64,000 bases of DNA from Paenisporosarcina indica (lineage in GTDB: Bacteria; Bacillota; Bacilli; Bacillales_A; Planococcaceae): positions 124,001 through 188,000 of the forward strand of contig NZ_MPTA01000004.1 of assembly GCF_001939075.1 (NCBI RefSeq), written 5' to 3'. A model generated the notes under the pieces. It worked only from the letters and a program-made list of their open reading frames with translations. It searched no databases and was not told where the DNA came from. This document shows, one piece after another, positions 43,254 through 52,264 of this stretch; the first letter of the stretch is position 1, and the number at the start of each line of letters is the position of its first letter. A program made the translations under genes and the position numbers.

Positions 43254-44651
43254 ATGGATACAAATAAGAAACTTGGATTATGGATATTAACTGCGTTAGT
43301 AGTTGGAAATATGGTAGGATCAGGCATCTTTATGTTGCCACGTACATTAAGTGAAGTTGCCAGTCCTGCAGGAGTCATTGCCGCTTGGGTAGTTACGGGA
43401 TTTGGTGTACTGATGATCGCCCTTGTGTTTGGAAATCTAGCACTTAGAAAACCTGAATTAAGCGGTGGTCCACAAATTTATGCAAAGGAATTGTTCGAAT
43501 CTGGAAGTAATGCTTCCACGTTGTCTGGTTTTATGTCTTCGTGGGGGTATTGGATTGGGAATTTAGTGGGGAATATTGCCATCATTACAACTTTTGCTGG
43601 CTATTTATCTACTTTCTTCCCTGCATTAGTGAATCAAGCTGAACTATTTACGATTGGTAACTTTACCTTGAAAACAGGAAATGCATTGACCTTTATTGTC
43701 TGTACTCTCCTATTATGGTTTGTACATTTCATTATCATGAATGGTCTTGAAAATGCCGGCAAGATCAATCTTGTTGCCACAGCAACAAAAGTAATTGGCT
43801 TCCTATTATTTATTGTAATTGGGTTATTTGCATTTCAAAAAGCTAATATCATGCCTTTTGTTGCGCCAAGATACGATGAAATAGGTCATTCCATTGGGTT
43901 ATTGGGACAAGTCAATAATGCGGCTGTAGCAACCCTATGGGCTTTTCTAGGTGTGGAATCTGCTATTGTTTTTGCATCACGCGCTAAAAAATCAATGGAT
44001 GTCAAACGTGCAACGATTTTAGGATTAATGATTGCACTTGCGATTTATATAGGAATCAGCTCGCTCGTTTTAGGGATGTTAAGCCATGATGCTCTCCTTG
44101 CTTCCGATAAACCACTAATTGATGCCATCTATACTGTATTGGGACCGATTGGTGGTAAAATTCTTGCAGCAATTGGACTGATCAGTTTATTCGGTTCAAC
44201 GATTGGCTGGGTCATGCTGAGTGCTGAAATTCCTTATCAAGCTGCTAAGCAAGGACTGTTTCTTCCGTCCTTCTTGAAAGTAAATAAAAAAGGAATTCCA
44301 GTTTTCTCAATGATCATAACGAATGGACTTGGACAATTGTTTATTTTCTCAACGATTTCCAATACGATTGCATCTGCATTTGACTTCATGATTATTGTAG
44401 CTACACTATCGTACTTGGTTCCTTATTTTATTTCTTCCGCATTCCAGTTAAAGCTCGTCTTTACAGGTGAAACGTATACCACTGGAAGAAGTCGAATGAT
44501 CGATGGCATCATTGGAGTACTTGCTACGCTTTACTCGATTTGGGTCATTTACGCCGGAACCGCAGACTTACAAACATTTATATTTGGTGTACTATTATTA
44601 GCTAGTGGAATCCTGTTTTACAAACGTGTAAAACATGCAAATAGCATTTAA
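43254..44651 (+). CDS. yvsH: APC family basic amino-acid permease (YvsH-like, lysine-regulated)
   Basis: 465 aa, twelve or so helices. The consensus amphipathic first segment GNMVGSGIFMLPRTL and GVLMIALVFGNLALRKPELSGGPQIYAKE fit the basic amino acid/polyamine antiporter group of APC transporters (ArcD/LysP-related). B. subtilis yvsH is likewise under an L box. Control by the preceding lysine riboswitch makes lysine uptake or exchange the best guess. GAGAGGAATC before the ATG. Confidence 0.85.
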   Translation: MDTNKKLGLWILTALVVGNMVGSGIFMLPRTLSEVASPAGVIAAWVVTGFGVLMIALVFGNLALRKPELSGGPQIYAKELFESGSNASTLSGFMSSWGYWIGNLVGNIAIITTFAGYLSTFFPALVNQAELFTIGNFTLKTGNALTFIVCTLLLWFVHFIIMNGLENAGKINLVATATKVIGFLLFIVIGLFAFQKANIMPFVAPRYDEIGHSIGLLGQVNNAAVATLWAFLGVESAIVFASRAKKSMDVKRATILGLMIALAIYIGISSLVLGMLSHDALLASDKPLIDAIYTVLGPIGGKILAAIGLISLFGSTIGWVMLSAEIPYQAAKQGLFLPSFLKVNKKGIPVFSMIITNGLGQLFIFSTISNTIASAFDFMIIVATLSYLVPYFISSAFQLKLVFTGETYTTGRSRMIDGIIGVLATLYSIWVIYAGTADLQTFIFGVLLLASGILFYKRVKHANSI

Positions 44652-44658
44652 TCTCTGA

Positions 44659-44698
44659 AACACCGCCTTCTTCTTATTACGAGGAAGGCGGTGTTTTT
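44659..44698 (+). terminator. terminator of the permease gene
   Basis: Stem aacaccgccttc / gaaggcggtgtt with T6. The following 240 bp before the MFS stop is AT-rich and holds no recognised feature. Confidence 0.9.
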
Positions 44699-44939
44699 TC
44701 GTTTAATCCTTTTATTGAAGATGATGTTGTTTATCAATAAACCTTATAATTCGTAAGTCATTCTTTATTTCCAATAATTAAATTCCTTTATCTCCCGTTG
44801 GAAATGCAAATTCATGGTTGTTTGGCTGTTTTTCAATAAGAAATAGAAACATATTCATCACACGCAAATTTTTAACGGTATTACAGTCTCACGATATGAC
44901 CACCCAGCAATTAAAGCATCAGTTAGCTTAATAACAACC

Positions 44940-46133
44940 TCAGTTAATGCTACGATTTCTCCTATAGATTGTCACAATCACTAAATAAACGAGGGGAATA
45001 GTACCGGTTAATAGGACTAAACCAGTCCACCCGCCTAAGTCCCAAATCGACCCCAGCAGTGAGCTGCCTAATGCAACTCCTATATAATAGGATACAAGAT
45101 AAAGACTCGATGCACTGCCTTTATGATGTTCTGCTTCCTGACCGACAGTTGCAGCTGTAAGAGAATGAGCTATAAAAAATCCAAGGCACGCTATACAGAG
45201 TCCGATGATAACCAATGGGACGGAAAGACTCAGTGTCATGAAAATACCTGACGATAAGATAAATACGCCAAAGACTCGTACACGCCCTAATCCGAAATAG
45301 CCTGCCATACGTCCTGCAAGAGGAGATCCGATGACACCGAGACCGTAAGCGAAAAACAAATACGAAATAGCTTGAAGTGACATGTCATAAGGTGAATCCT
45401 GCAAGTGAAATGGCAAATACGTCCAAACACCTGTAAAGGAGAGTTGCAAAATCGCCCCGAGTCCAAAGACAATGAGCATCGATGGGTTTTTCAAGTGATA
45501 AGAATATTCCTCGATATCACGTGAAAAGGAAAGATTACTTGCTTGAAAGTTTCGTGACTGTGGCAACAAGAAAACTACTGCTGCGAAAATGAGTAAACCA
45601 GAGATGCCAAAAACAGTAAAAGATGTTTGCCACGAATATTTATCCGATAAATACCCAGTAAGAACACGCCCAAGCATACCTCCGAGTGCGTTGCTAGATA
45701 TGTACAAAGCCACTGCAAAGCTGACGTATTTCCGACCCGTTTCTTCGCTAATATACGCGATGGCTGCTGCAGGTACTCCTGCCAGTACAAAGCCTTGGAT
45801 GAACCTGAGCAGGAGAAGCAATGAAAAGGATTCAACAAACGGAATGACCAAGAACGGAATGGAAGAAAGAAGAAGTGAATATTTTATGTAGAAAACCCTC
45901 CCATTTCGATCTGATAAAAACCCCAGGACAATAAGTCCAATGATCAGTCCAACTATTGTGAGGGACAAGGATAAACTCGAAACAGACACAGAAACCCCGA
46001 ATTCTTCGACAAATACAGGCAAAAGCGGCTGAACCGCATACATATTCGAAAAAATAAGCATTGATGCCAATAGCATACTAAGCATGACTTTCCAAAAATT
46101 CCTGTCCTTTAATGTATACCCAGCTGATGTCAT
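44940..46133 (-). CDS. YnfM-type MFS transporter
   Basis: 397 aa, twelve predicted helices, MFS motif A in LGFLSDRNGR between helices 2 and 3. The start NMYAVQPLLPVFVEEFGVSVSVSSLSLSLT is typical of the YnfM/YgaY branch (drug or metabolite exporters). AGGAAGTG ribosome site. A 253-bp AT-rich gap upstream separates it from the kinase gene and holds nothing recognised. Confidence 0.85.
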   Translation of the reverse strand: MTSAGYTLKDRNFWKVMLSMLLASMLIFSNMYAVQPLLPVFVEEFGVSVSVSSLSLSLTIVGLIIGLIVLGFLSDRNGRVFYIKYSLLLSSIPFLVIPFVESFSLLLLLRFIQGFVLAGVPAAAIAYISEETGRKYVSFAVALYISSNALGGMLGRVLTGYLSDKYSWQTSFTVFGISGLLIFAAVVFLLPQSRNFQASNLSFSRDIEEYSYHLKNPSMLIVFGLGAILQLSFTGVWTYLPFHLQDSPYDMSLQAISYLFFAYGLGVIGSPLAGRMAGYFGLGRVRVFGVFILSSGIFMTLSLSVPLVIIGLCIACLGFFIAHSLTAATVGQEAEHHKGSASSLYLVSYYIGVALGSSLLGSIWDLGGWTGLVLLTGTIPLVYLVIVTIYRRNRSIN

Positions 46134-46386
46134 ATTTTCACTTCCTGATAAGTTAAATAATACTTGCAGTTATATATGAATTCATTTCAAAAAATTTATA
46201 CAGCCATTCAATAAATTAATTATAAACAATTGGACATGCAACTTAAGATCAATCTCCAACGGAATATAGCTAAATTTCCCACAAATTGCATTACATTTTT
46301 TTGAGTCTTCCCCAAAATAAAACAGCACATTACATTAAGTAAATTGAGCTGATTTAATAATTCTTCTTATGTAACCTAACCAACCG

Positions 46387-47628
46387 TTAGCTATGGCTTA
46401 ATTCCTTTTTTAATAACGATTGAGTGATTGTAGGCAAAATAATTTCTATAGTGGTTCCCTCATTTAATATACTTTGAATTGTTAATTGCCCATGATGATT
46501 TTCTATAATTTTATAGCAAGTCATTAGCCCAAGGCCGGTACCCTTTTCCTTTGTTGTATAAAATGGTTCTCCAAGTGTAGATATTCGTTCTTTTGGAATC
46601 CCGATACCTTGATCAATAATCGCGATAGAAATCTGCCCTGCTTCTTTTTCCATTACCTTAATGTCAATATTCCCCCCATGAGGCATGGCTTCAATTGAGT
46701 TTTTAATAAGGTTTAGAAAAACTTGCTTTAGCTGATTTTTTTCGCAACTAATCATTGGCAAATTGCTATCAAACTCAACGAAAATCTGAACATTGTTCAA
46801 AATTGACTGAGTGTTAATTAATGTGACTATATCTCTTATCATTTCCTTAACATCCTGTTCAACGAAAGTTGCTACGCTCGGTTTGGCAAGAACCAGGAAT
46901 TCACCTACGATAGAATCTATCCTATCAAGCTCTGAAAAGACAATATCAAAGTATTCTTCGTCCAGATTATTTGACTTCAATAGATGAATAAATCCTTTGA
47001 TTGAAGTAAGTGGATTACGGATTTCATGTGCAATACCTGCTGCCAGTTGACCCAACATAGCCAGTTTTTCTGATTTTTGAAGTAGCCGTTCAGTGTGTTC
47101 TTTTCTAATAGTAATATCCTTTCCAATTGAAAGGACAGATTCTTTTTCACCAAATTGAATACACATTGAAGTACCTTCCACAGAAAAAATCAATCCATCA
47201 ATACGCTTCATTCTGTGTTCGATACTGTTTAATGGCCGTTTCTCTTTCATCACCTGTTTTACTCGTTCCTCTATACGCTCTTCATACTCGGGATCTATAA
47301 AATCATTAATGGATTTACCGATTATGTCTTCCTTGCTGATAGCTCCTATCATGGAAACAGCCGCTTCATTTACATAAATAATCATATTATCCTGATGAAT
47401 AAAAACAGATTCAGGCAATGAATCAATCAATTTTTTATAACTTTCTTCACTAGAACGTGCCTGTTTTTCATAGTATCGAGCTTTATCATATTGCCTCCCA
47501 ACTAGCCAAGCAATCAGGGTAAATATAAAGAAGTCCATCGTGAAAAAAATTTCATGGTGCACAATCTTTTGGTAGACGGTAAATAGTATCGAAATTAACA
47601 CCAGAATGATTTGTCCCAATTTATCCAT
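46387..47628 (-). CDS. membrane-anchored PAS sensor histidine kinase
   Basis: 413 aa. Two hydrophobic helices (about 4-20 and 28-44) with almost no extracellular loop, a PAS domain at about 62-178, HisKA with His201 (GIAHEIRNPLTSIKGF) and an HATPase domain (NLIKNSIEAMPHGG, DQGIGIP, GTGLGL). No partner regulator adjacent. Domain order resembles KinE/KinB-like sporulation kinases. It is similar over the kinase part to the 16984-18060 protein, suggesting both feed the same phosphorelay. Confidence 0.85.
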   Translation of the reverse strand: MDKLGQIILVLISILFTVYQKIVHHEIFFTMDFFIFTLIAWLVGRQYDKARYYEKQARSSEESYKKLIDSLPESVFIHQDNMIIYVNEAAVSMIGAISKEDIIGKSINDFIDPEYEERIEERVKQVMKEKRPLNSIEHRMKRIDGLIFSVEGTSMCIQFGEKESVLSIGKDITIRKEHTERLLQKSEKLAMLGQLAAGIAHEIRNPLTSIKGFIHLLKSNNLDEEYFDIVFSELDRIDSIVGEFLVLAKPSVATFVEQDVKEMIRDIVTLINTQSILNNVQIFVEFDSNLPMISCEKNQLKQVFLNLIKNSIEAMPHGGNIDIKVMEKEAGQISIAIIDQGIGIPKERISTLGEPFYTTKEKGTGLGLMTCYKIIENHHGQLTIQSILNEGTTIEIILPTITQSLLKKELSHS

Positions 47629-47990
47629 TGTATCCCTCTTAATTTGTCATATTTGCTTATATCTTAGCATATATCAATTCAATTATTACTAAAAATTTTG
47701 ATAATCAGAATTGAGAGTCAATTAATAAATTAACATACGTTATCTTAGTATCACATTCATGTATGGTATCGGTTCTGCAACTTTCCCTTGGATTTGCTTC
47801 TCCTTTTACAGCAATACTCGCTGTTCTTCCAATGTATTCACTTCAACTGAGTTCTCAAGATAGTTATCACCTAACCAAACAATCTATCATTTTTAATAGT
47901 TTAATACGGTTTTTTGAGTACATGCTTTGTAAACATACGTTATACTATATTCAAATTTACTTCGAGTACAGAAAGATTGTGAGATGATTT
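47629..47990. other. 362-bp intergenic region
   Basis: Divergent control region. A likely -10 TATACTATA lies at about 47940-47948 for the MFS gene. The ORF at 47763-47987 has no ribosome site and an unlikely composition; I see no gene here. Confidence 0.5.
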
Positions 47991-49199
47991 ATGACCACTA
48001 CTAAAACTTCATCAATTTCAAATCCAGTTTATCCCGTTATGTTTGCGATTGGCGTATGTCATTTATTAAATGACTCGCTTCAATCGGTGATTCCAGCGAT
48101 GTTCCCGGTTCTCGAAGAAAGTCTTGGACTGACGTTTACCGAGTTAGGGCTAATTGCATTCGCACTGAATATGGTCGCCTCTGTTCTACAACCAGTTGTC
48201 GGTTTTTTAAGTGACCGAAAACCGAAACCCTACTCCCTTCCAATTGGGATGGCCAGTTCACTAGTTGGTATGATTGGCCTTGCGTTTGCCCCACAATATT
48301 GGATGATCCTTATTTCCGTTATTTTCATCGGACTCGGTTCTGCAATCTTTCACCCGGAAGGCTCACGTGTATCGTTCATGGCAGCAGGATCTAAAAGAGG
48401 GCTATCTCAATCCATCTATCAAGTCGGTGGGAATTCCGGACAAGCATTGGCACCACTCATGAGTGCCTATATTTTAGTACCACTCGGTCAAAAAGGAGCA
48501 GCCATTTTTGTATTGGTGGCAGCGATCGCCATATTTATCTTATTGAAAATATCTGCATGGTATAAAGGACAGCTCGAACAGGAGAAGCTGCTTAATCACA
48601 AGAGAGTTTTAGTGTCATCATTTGCAAGCTTAACGAAAAAACAAGTGGGGATCGCACTTGTCCTACTTCTGATCATCATTTTCGCGCGTTCTTTCTACGT
48701 AACGAGTATCACCAGCTTCTATGTGTTTCATTTGATTGAATCTTACGGCTTGTCGGTACAAAAAGGACAACTTTGCATCTTCCTGTTTCTCGCACTCGGA
48801 GCCGCGGGTACGTTTTTCGGTGGACCTATGGCGGACAAGATAGGGCGTAAAAGTGTGATTGTGCTATCACTTTTGGTACCCATTCCATTATGCATTCTTT
48901 TGCCCTATGTACCATTGCCAGTCATTATCGTACTGCTGATACTGATTGGTTTCTTCATCATGTTGAATTTCTCAGTGACGGTGGTGTATGCACAGGAACT
49001 AGTGCCGAGCAAGATCGGTACGATGGCGGGTCTAACAGTAGGACTCGCTTTTGGTATGGGAGCAATCGGAGCTGTGGTTATCGGGATGTTAATGGATCAT
49101 ATCGGTATTTATGAGACGATGATTGTCATATCTTTCTTACCTTTACTTGGTCTTGTTGGACTAGCCCTGCCACGTGATCAAAAAATGATTGCCAACTAA
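47991..49199 (+). CDS. fsr: MFS transporter, fosmidomycin-resistance (Fsr) type
   Basis: 402 aa, twelve predicted helices. VCHLLNDSLQSVIPAMFPVLEESLGLTFTELGLI at the start, GFLSDRKPKPYSLPIGM and AIFHPEGSRVSFMAAGSKRG are signatures of the Fsr/YfnC branch of MFS drug exporters. Export of fosmidomycin or related compounds is inferred by family only. Confidence 0.85.
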   Translation: MTTTKTSSISNPVYPVMFAIGVCHLLNDSLQSVIPAMFPVLEESLGLTFTELGLIAFALNMVASVLQPVVGFLSDRKPKPYSLPIGMASSLVGMIGLAFAPQYWMILISVIFIGLGSAIFHPEGSRVSFMAAGSKRGLSQSIYQVGGNSGQALAPLMSAYILVPLGQKGAAIFVLVAAIAIFILLKISAWYKGQLEQEKLLNHKRVLVSSFASLTKKQVGIALVLLLIIIFARSFYVTSITSFYVFHLIESYGLSVQKGQLCIFLFLALGAAGTFFGGPMADKIGRKSVIVLSLLVPIPLCILLPYVPLPVIIVLLILIGFFIMLNFSVTVVYAQELVPSKIGTMAGLTVGLAFGMGAIGAVVIGMLMDHIGIYETMIVISFLPLLGLVGLALPRDQKMIAN

Positions 49200-49257
49200 C
49201 TGAAAAAGTTCACCATTATAGACTGGACTAAGTATTCAGTTGATAATTATATGATTG

Positions 49258-49297
49258 AAAAAAGACTACAGATTCAAAATAATCTGTAGTCTTTTTG
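49258..49297. terminator. bidirectional terminator between fsr and the GNAT gene
   Basis: Perfect 15-bp stem aaaagactacagatt (49260-49274) / aatctgtagtctttt (49281-49295), T-runs on both strands. Confidence 0.9.
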
Positions 49298-49304
49298 TTT
49301 GTTC

Positions 49305-49811
49305 TTATTCAATTGATAATCGATACGCTTTTACAATGATTCCATCATTGGCAGGTTCAAAATCATATTGCGGAAGTCGTTCAAAACCAATTCTTTCATA
49401 CAACCGCATGGCACTATTCATAAAGTCAGCGGTGTGTAAACCTATGTATTTATACTCTTTTTGTTTTGCACGGTGGATACATTCATTTACCAATGCTTCC
49501 GCAATTCCTTTACTTCGTGCTTGAGGCGTGACTGCCAGCATCCTGATTTCCGGATAATCCAACTCATCAACTAGACCTGAGTATGCATCTGATTTTGCTG
49601 GATACAACACAATACTTCCGACTACTTCCCCATCCCATTCAGCGACAATTAGCTCAACACCTGACTGTTCATCGGTATCGGATAAAATTCCTTTTTTTAA
49701 GGCATTCCAATGCTCTGCGGGAACTTTTTGTGCATGCTCTTCATATGCACGCACTCTTTGTTCCCTCACCGAATCAATTTCATTACTTAAAGCTTCACGA
49801 ATTTGTAACAT
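49305..49811 (-). CDS. GNAT family N-acetyltransferase
   Basis: 168 aa from the ATG at 49811; a GTG four codons upstream is the alternative. Acetyl-CoA loop IRMLAVTPQARSKGIAEALV and C-terminal TADFMNSAMRLYERIGFERLPQYDF are clear. Substrate unknown. Single gene. Confidence 0.85.
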   Translation of the reverse strand: MLQIREALSNEIDSVREQRVRAYEEHAQKVPAEHWNALKKGILSDTDEQSGVELIVAEWDGEVVGSIVLYPAKSDAYSGLVDELDYPEIRMLAVTPQARSKGIAEALVNECIHRAKQKEYKYIGLHTADFMNSAMRLYERIGFERLPQYDFEPANDGIIVKAYRLSIE

Positions 49812-49854
49812 CTCATCAACCACTTCTCTTTTTTATTGGCTATGTTAAGAATAC

Positions 49855-49940
49855 TGTTGTTTATCGTACATTTGCAGTAGCCGCAAATGCACTCTCTCAT
49901 TTTTCATTCGATATAAACAGCTTTCTTTAACATTGCTTAT
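49855..49940 (+). repeat. short copy of the dispersed hairpin repeat (copy B)
   Basis: TGTTGTTTATCGTACATTTGC followed by the complementary gcaaatgca arm, then CTCTCATTTTTCATTC and an AT-rich tail; about 75-80% identical by eye to copy A at 2941-3025. It lies between the GNAT and DUF1801 genes. Confidence 0.6.
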
Positions 49941-49994
49941 TTTAATAATACTCACATTATATCAATCCTACTATTCCTTTATGCTTCATGCTTC

Positions 49995-50414
49995 CTAATT
50001 CGGATAGACTGCCTGCAAATGACTGATAGATGATTTAATTAAGTCTTGTAAAACATCGACATCGATATCCGCTACTTTATTGACATAGACACACGCTTTC
50101 CCAGTCGTATGTTTACCAAAGTTCTGTAACAAGTCCTTACGTTTCGTGTCATCCGGTGCAAAATACAAACTGATTTTTGCTTTTCTCGGTGAGAATCCGG
50201 CAAGTGGTGCATCACCTTCATGACCGGTTGCGTATTTATAATGATAAGACCCAAATCCAATAATACTTGGTCCCCACATTTTCGCTGGGAAACCGCTTGT
50301 TTCAGTGAAAATATCCAGTAATTTATACGCATCTTCACGTTTTTTGGGATTGTCGACACCCTCGATAAATTCAATGACACTGCTGTCGGTTTCTTTTGTT
50401 TTTTGTTCATACAT
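49995..50414 (-). CDS. DUF1801 domain-containing protein
   Basis: 139 aa. VIEFIEGVDNPKKREDAYKLLDIFTETSG, KMWGPSIIGFGSYHYKYATGHEGD and KISLYFAPD are typical of DUF1801 (YdhG/YjbR-like fold), small soluble proteins of unknown function. Single gene. Confidence 0.85.
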   Translation of the reverse strand: MYEQKTKETDSSVIEFIEGVDNPKKREDAYKLLDIFTETSGFPAKMWGPSIIGFGSYHYKYATGHEGDAPLAGFSPRKAKISLYFAPDDTKRKDLLQNFGKHTTGKACVYVNKVADIDVDVLQDLIKSSISHLQAVYPN

Positions 50415-50488
50415 AAATGTATTCTCTCCTTTATTTGAGGTTAATACAAAATATTATACTGTAAGCCCGAATTGGTTCTAGTTTTTGC

Positions 50489-50695
50489 TTAAACGATTTT
50501 CTTTTTTTGATTCTTTATTATTTCCGTTCCAATGGCTCCCACTATCAAAATGAGAAACGAGATGATGCTGTAGTCCTTGAAGAAGGTGGTAAATGGAATA
50601 TCCATAAGTGACAATACCAATGTAACAATTCTTCCGAGTAATAACACCATTCCGATGACCAGCATCCAATTAAAAGCTTTCTCTACTATGTTCAT
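50489..50695 (-). CDS. small membrane protein, 68 aa
   Basis: ATG after AAGGGAG. Two hydrophobic helices (about 8-29 and 41-59) and a basic tail NQKKKIV. No family recognised. Confidence 0.65.
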   Translation of the reverse strand: MNIVEKAFNWMLVIGMVLLLGRIVTLVLSLMDIPFTTFFKDYSIISFLILIVGAIGTEIIKNQKKKIV

Positions 50696-50813
50696 ATTAT
50701 TCTCCCTTGTCCTTTACTTTCACTCATACTGATGCTTTTTTTATAATACTGATTAATTCATTACTATATGTTTCTATTTGTTCTCTAGCATGTTTAGTAT
50801 CTTTATTATAGAC

Positions 50814-50864
50814 AAAAAAAGACATCCTTTCCTCAAAAACCTAGGAAAGGATGTCTTTTTTATT
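50814..50864 (-). terminator. terminator at the end of the flagellar operon
   Basis: Stem aaaaaagacatcctttcct / aggaaaggatgtctttttt, 19 bp, T-runs on both strands. It lies about 50 bp beyond the PilZ gene stop and marks the end of the operon. Confidence 0.88.
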
Positions 50865-50910
50865 TTAATGGACTTTTTCAATGCCACGAACAAATTCTGT
50901 TTCGGTTTTT

Positions 50911-51258
50911 TTAAACCAAATTATTTCCTTTACGCTGTCGAATTTGATAAAAATTCAACTGCTTAAATAAGAGAGAAGAAGTTTCCTGGTCAATGTCAAA
51001 CACAACACCATATGCAAAATAAGTGTTCTTTGTAGCCTTACGGACAATGGAAGCGTCTATTGAAAAAGAAACTTCTAAAATATTAAAACTGCATTCTACT
51101 TTTTGATGCATTGGAATGTCGATAGGGGAATTGAATTCCAACCCTCCCACACTGACATTGTCAATTTTAATGGGCAAGTTTTTTCCATAAATTGAGACCT
51201 CTCCACTGATAGTCCGATCAAAAATCACTCGAAAAAATTCGCGTCGATTCTCGCTCAT
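50911..51258 (-). CDS. single-domain PilZ protein
   Basis: 115 aa. PilZ motifs RREFFRV near the N-terminus and NVSVGGLEF at about 33-41, i.e. the R-x3-R and (D/N)-x-S-x2-G residues that bind cyclic di-GMP. Stand-alone PilZ proteins often act on flagella (YcgR/MotI-like, though those have an extra YcgR domain). Being the last gene of the fla operon, in the same direction, a motility role is likely but inferred. Confidence 0.85.
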   Translation of the reverse strand: MSENRREFFRVIFDRTISGEVSIYGKNLPIKIDNVSVGGLEFNSPIDIPMHQKVECSFNILEVSFSIDASIVRKATKNTYFAYGVVFDIDQETSSLLFKQLNFYQIRQRKGNNLV

Positions 51259-51291
51259 CCCTTTCCCCCCGTTAAAATAAGAATTTTCCCA

Positions 51292-51729
51292 TCACATATA
51301 TAAATTGATTAATAAGCCCTTGATTTCCCCAATAAGACGAAGCGTATCAATACCTTCTTTTTCATTATTTAATACTTCATCATTGAGTTCAATAAGTTTT
51401 TGATCGATCACTTCAATTAATTGATGCGTCTTCATATCGCCGCTGTCATTAAAGCTTTGTTTTTCGGATAACTGTAAACCATAACTCAATGATTCACCGA
51501 TAAATCGCTTCACTAAATTCTTATAATCCCTGAGATTTTCTAGTGTTTTTTGTTTTGAAAGCTTCTGTCCTTGAGTATCAACATGAGACATCAATAGGTT
51601 CAATGTATCAAGTTGCAATTTGGACTGTGTTGTTTTAATGACATTAGCAAAAGAGCTTGTTGGTTTACTATCCAAAGCATTTTTGGGAAGCCTGTCGTTT
51701 GGAAAGTTCGTTGGCCGCTCAATACGCAA
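51292..51729 (-). CDS. yaaR: YaaR/DUF327 family protein
   Basis: 145 aa, TTG start after GAGGTG. The helical core LNLLMSHVDTQGQKLSKQKTLENLRDYKNLVKRFIGESLSYG and the C-terminal IGEIKGLLINLYM are those of YaaR (DUF327). In B. subtilis yaaR lies near tmk/holB; here it is inside the fla operon between swrB-like and PilZ genes, suggesting a motility-related duplicate or relocation. Function unknown. Confidence 0.8.
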   Translation of the reverse strand: MRIERPTNFPNDRLPKNALDSKPTSSFANVIKTTQSKLQLDTLNLLMSHVDTQGQKLSKQKTLENLRDYKNLVKRFIGESLSYGLQLSEKQSFNDSGDMKTHQLIEVIDQKLIELNDEVLNNEKEGIDTLRLIGEIKGLLINLYM

Positions 51730-51745
51730 ATGAAAGCACCTCGTT

Positions 51746-52237
51746 TTAATTATGATAGCTTTTCTTTTTCTTCAACATATTAATGATAAGTTCTACTTCA
51801 CCATGATCTTTCTGTAGTACTTTGGCTATTTGTTTTGGAGAAAAACCTTGTTTTGATAACTTCGATATCTTTTCATTATCCTGCTCGTCGCTAGGACTAG
51901 ACTTTTGAATTGTCTGTTCATCGTCTTGTGTAACAGGTTTTCGAACCGAGATGGGGATGCTTTTCACTGGTTTGTCTTGTTTTTCTTCCAATATACGAAT
52001 TCTCTCATCAAGCTTATTTTCTTTCATCTTAATGTAGTTAACAAGTTCACGATAAAGTTCATCGTTTTCTTTTTCTATACTCGTCACAAAATTTTCTATA
52101 CTTTGGTTAATTGCCTCAGTATCCTCAATTATTTCTGCCCTTTTTTGTTTCAACTGGTTCAAAACGATAAAGGATCTTATGTTCACTAAAATAGCAAAAA
52201 TTATCATGACAATAAGGAACCATTCCACGTGCATCAC
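51746..52237 (-). CDS. swrB: SwrB-like (DUF6115) protein
   Basis: 163 aa; a GTG three codons downstream of the first ATG (52228) has the better AAGGTG spacing and is an alternative start. One N-terminal helix (about 5-23), a long coiled coil (28-90) and a C-terminal HTH-like tail SKQGFSPKQIAKVLQKDHGEVELIINMLKK. Same position as swrB after sigD in B. subtilis, where SwrB promotes FliF/FliG and export-gate assembly. Confidence 0.8.
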   Translation of the reverse strand: MMHVEWFLIVMIIFAILVNIRSFIVLNQLKQKRAEIIEDTEAINQSIENFVTSIEKENDELYRELVNYIKMKENKLDERIRILEEKQDKPVKSIPISVRKPVTQDDEQTIQKSSPSDEQDNEKISKLSKQGFSPKQIAKVLQKDHGEVELIINMLKKKKSYHN

Positions 52238-52264
52238 CTTAACCTTCTATACCAAATTATAATT

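Noticed and set aside
44700-44939. Gene remnant on the minus strand (fragments such as LTDALIAGWSYRETVIPL)
   Set aside because: Two short frame-broken stretches look peptide-like, but I could not tie them to a family, so it is not annotated.
47763-47987. 74-codon ORF upstream of fsr
   Set aside because: No ribosome site, low-complexity hydrophobic then basic composition, and it fills a divergent promoter region; treated as chance.
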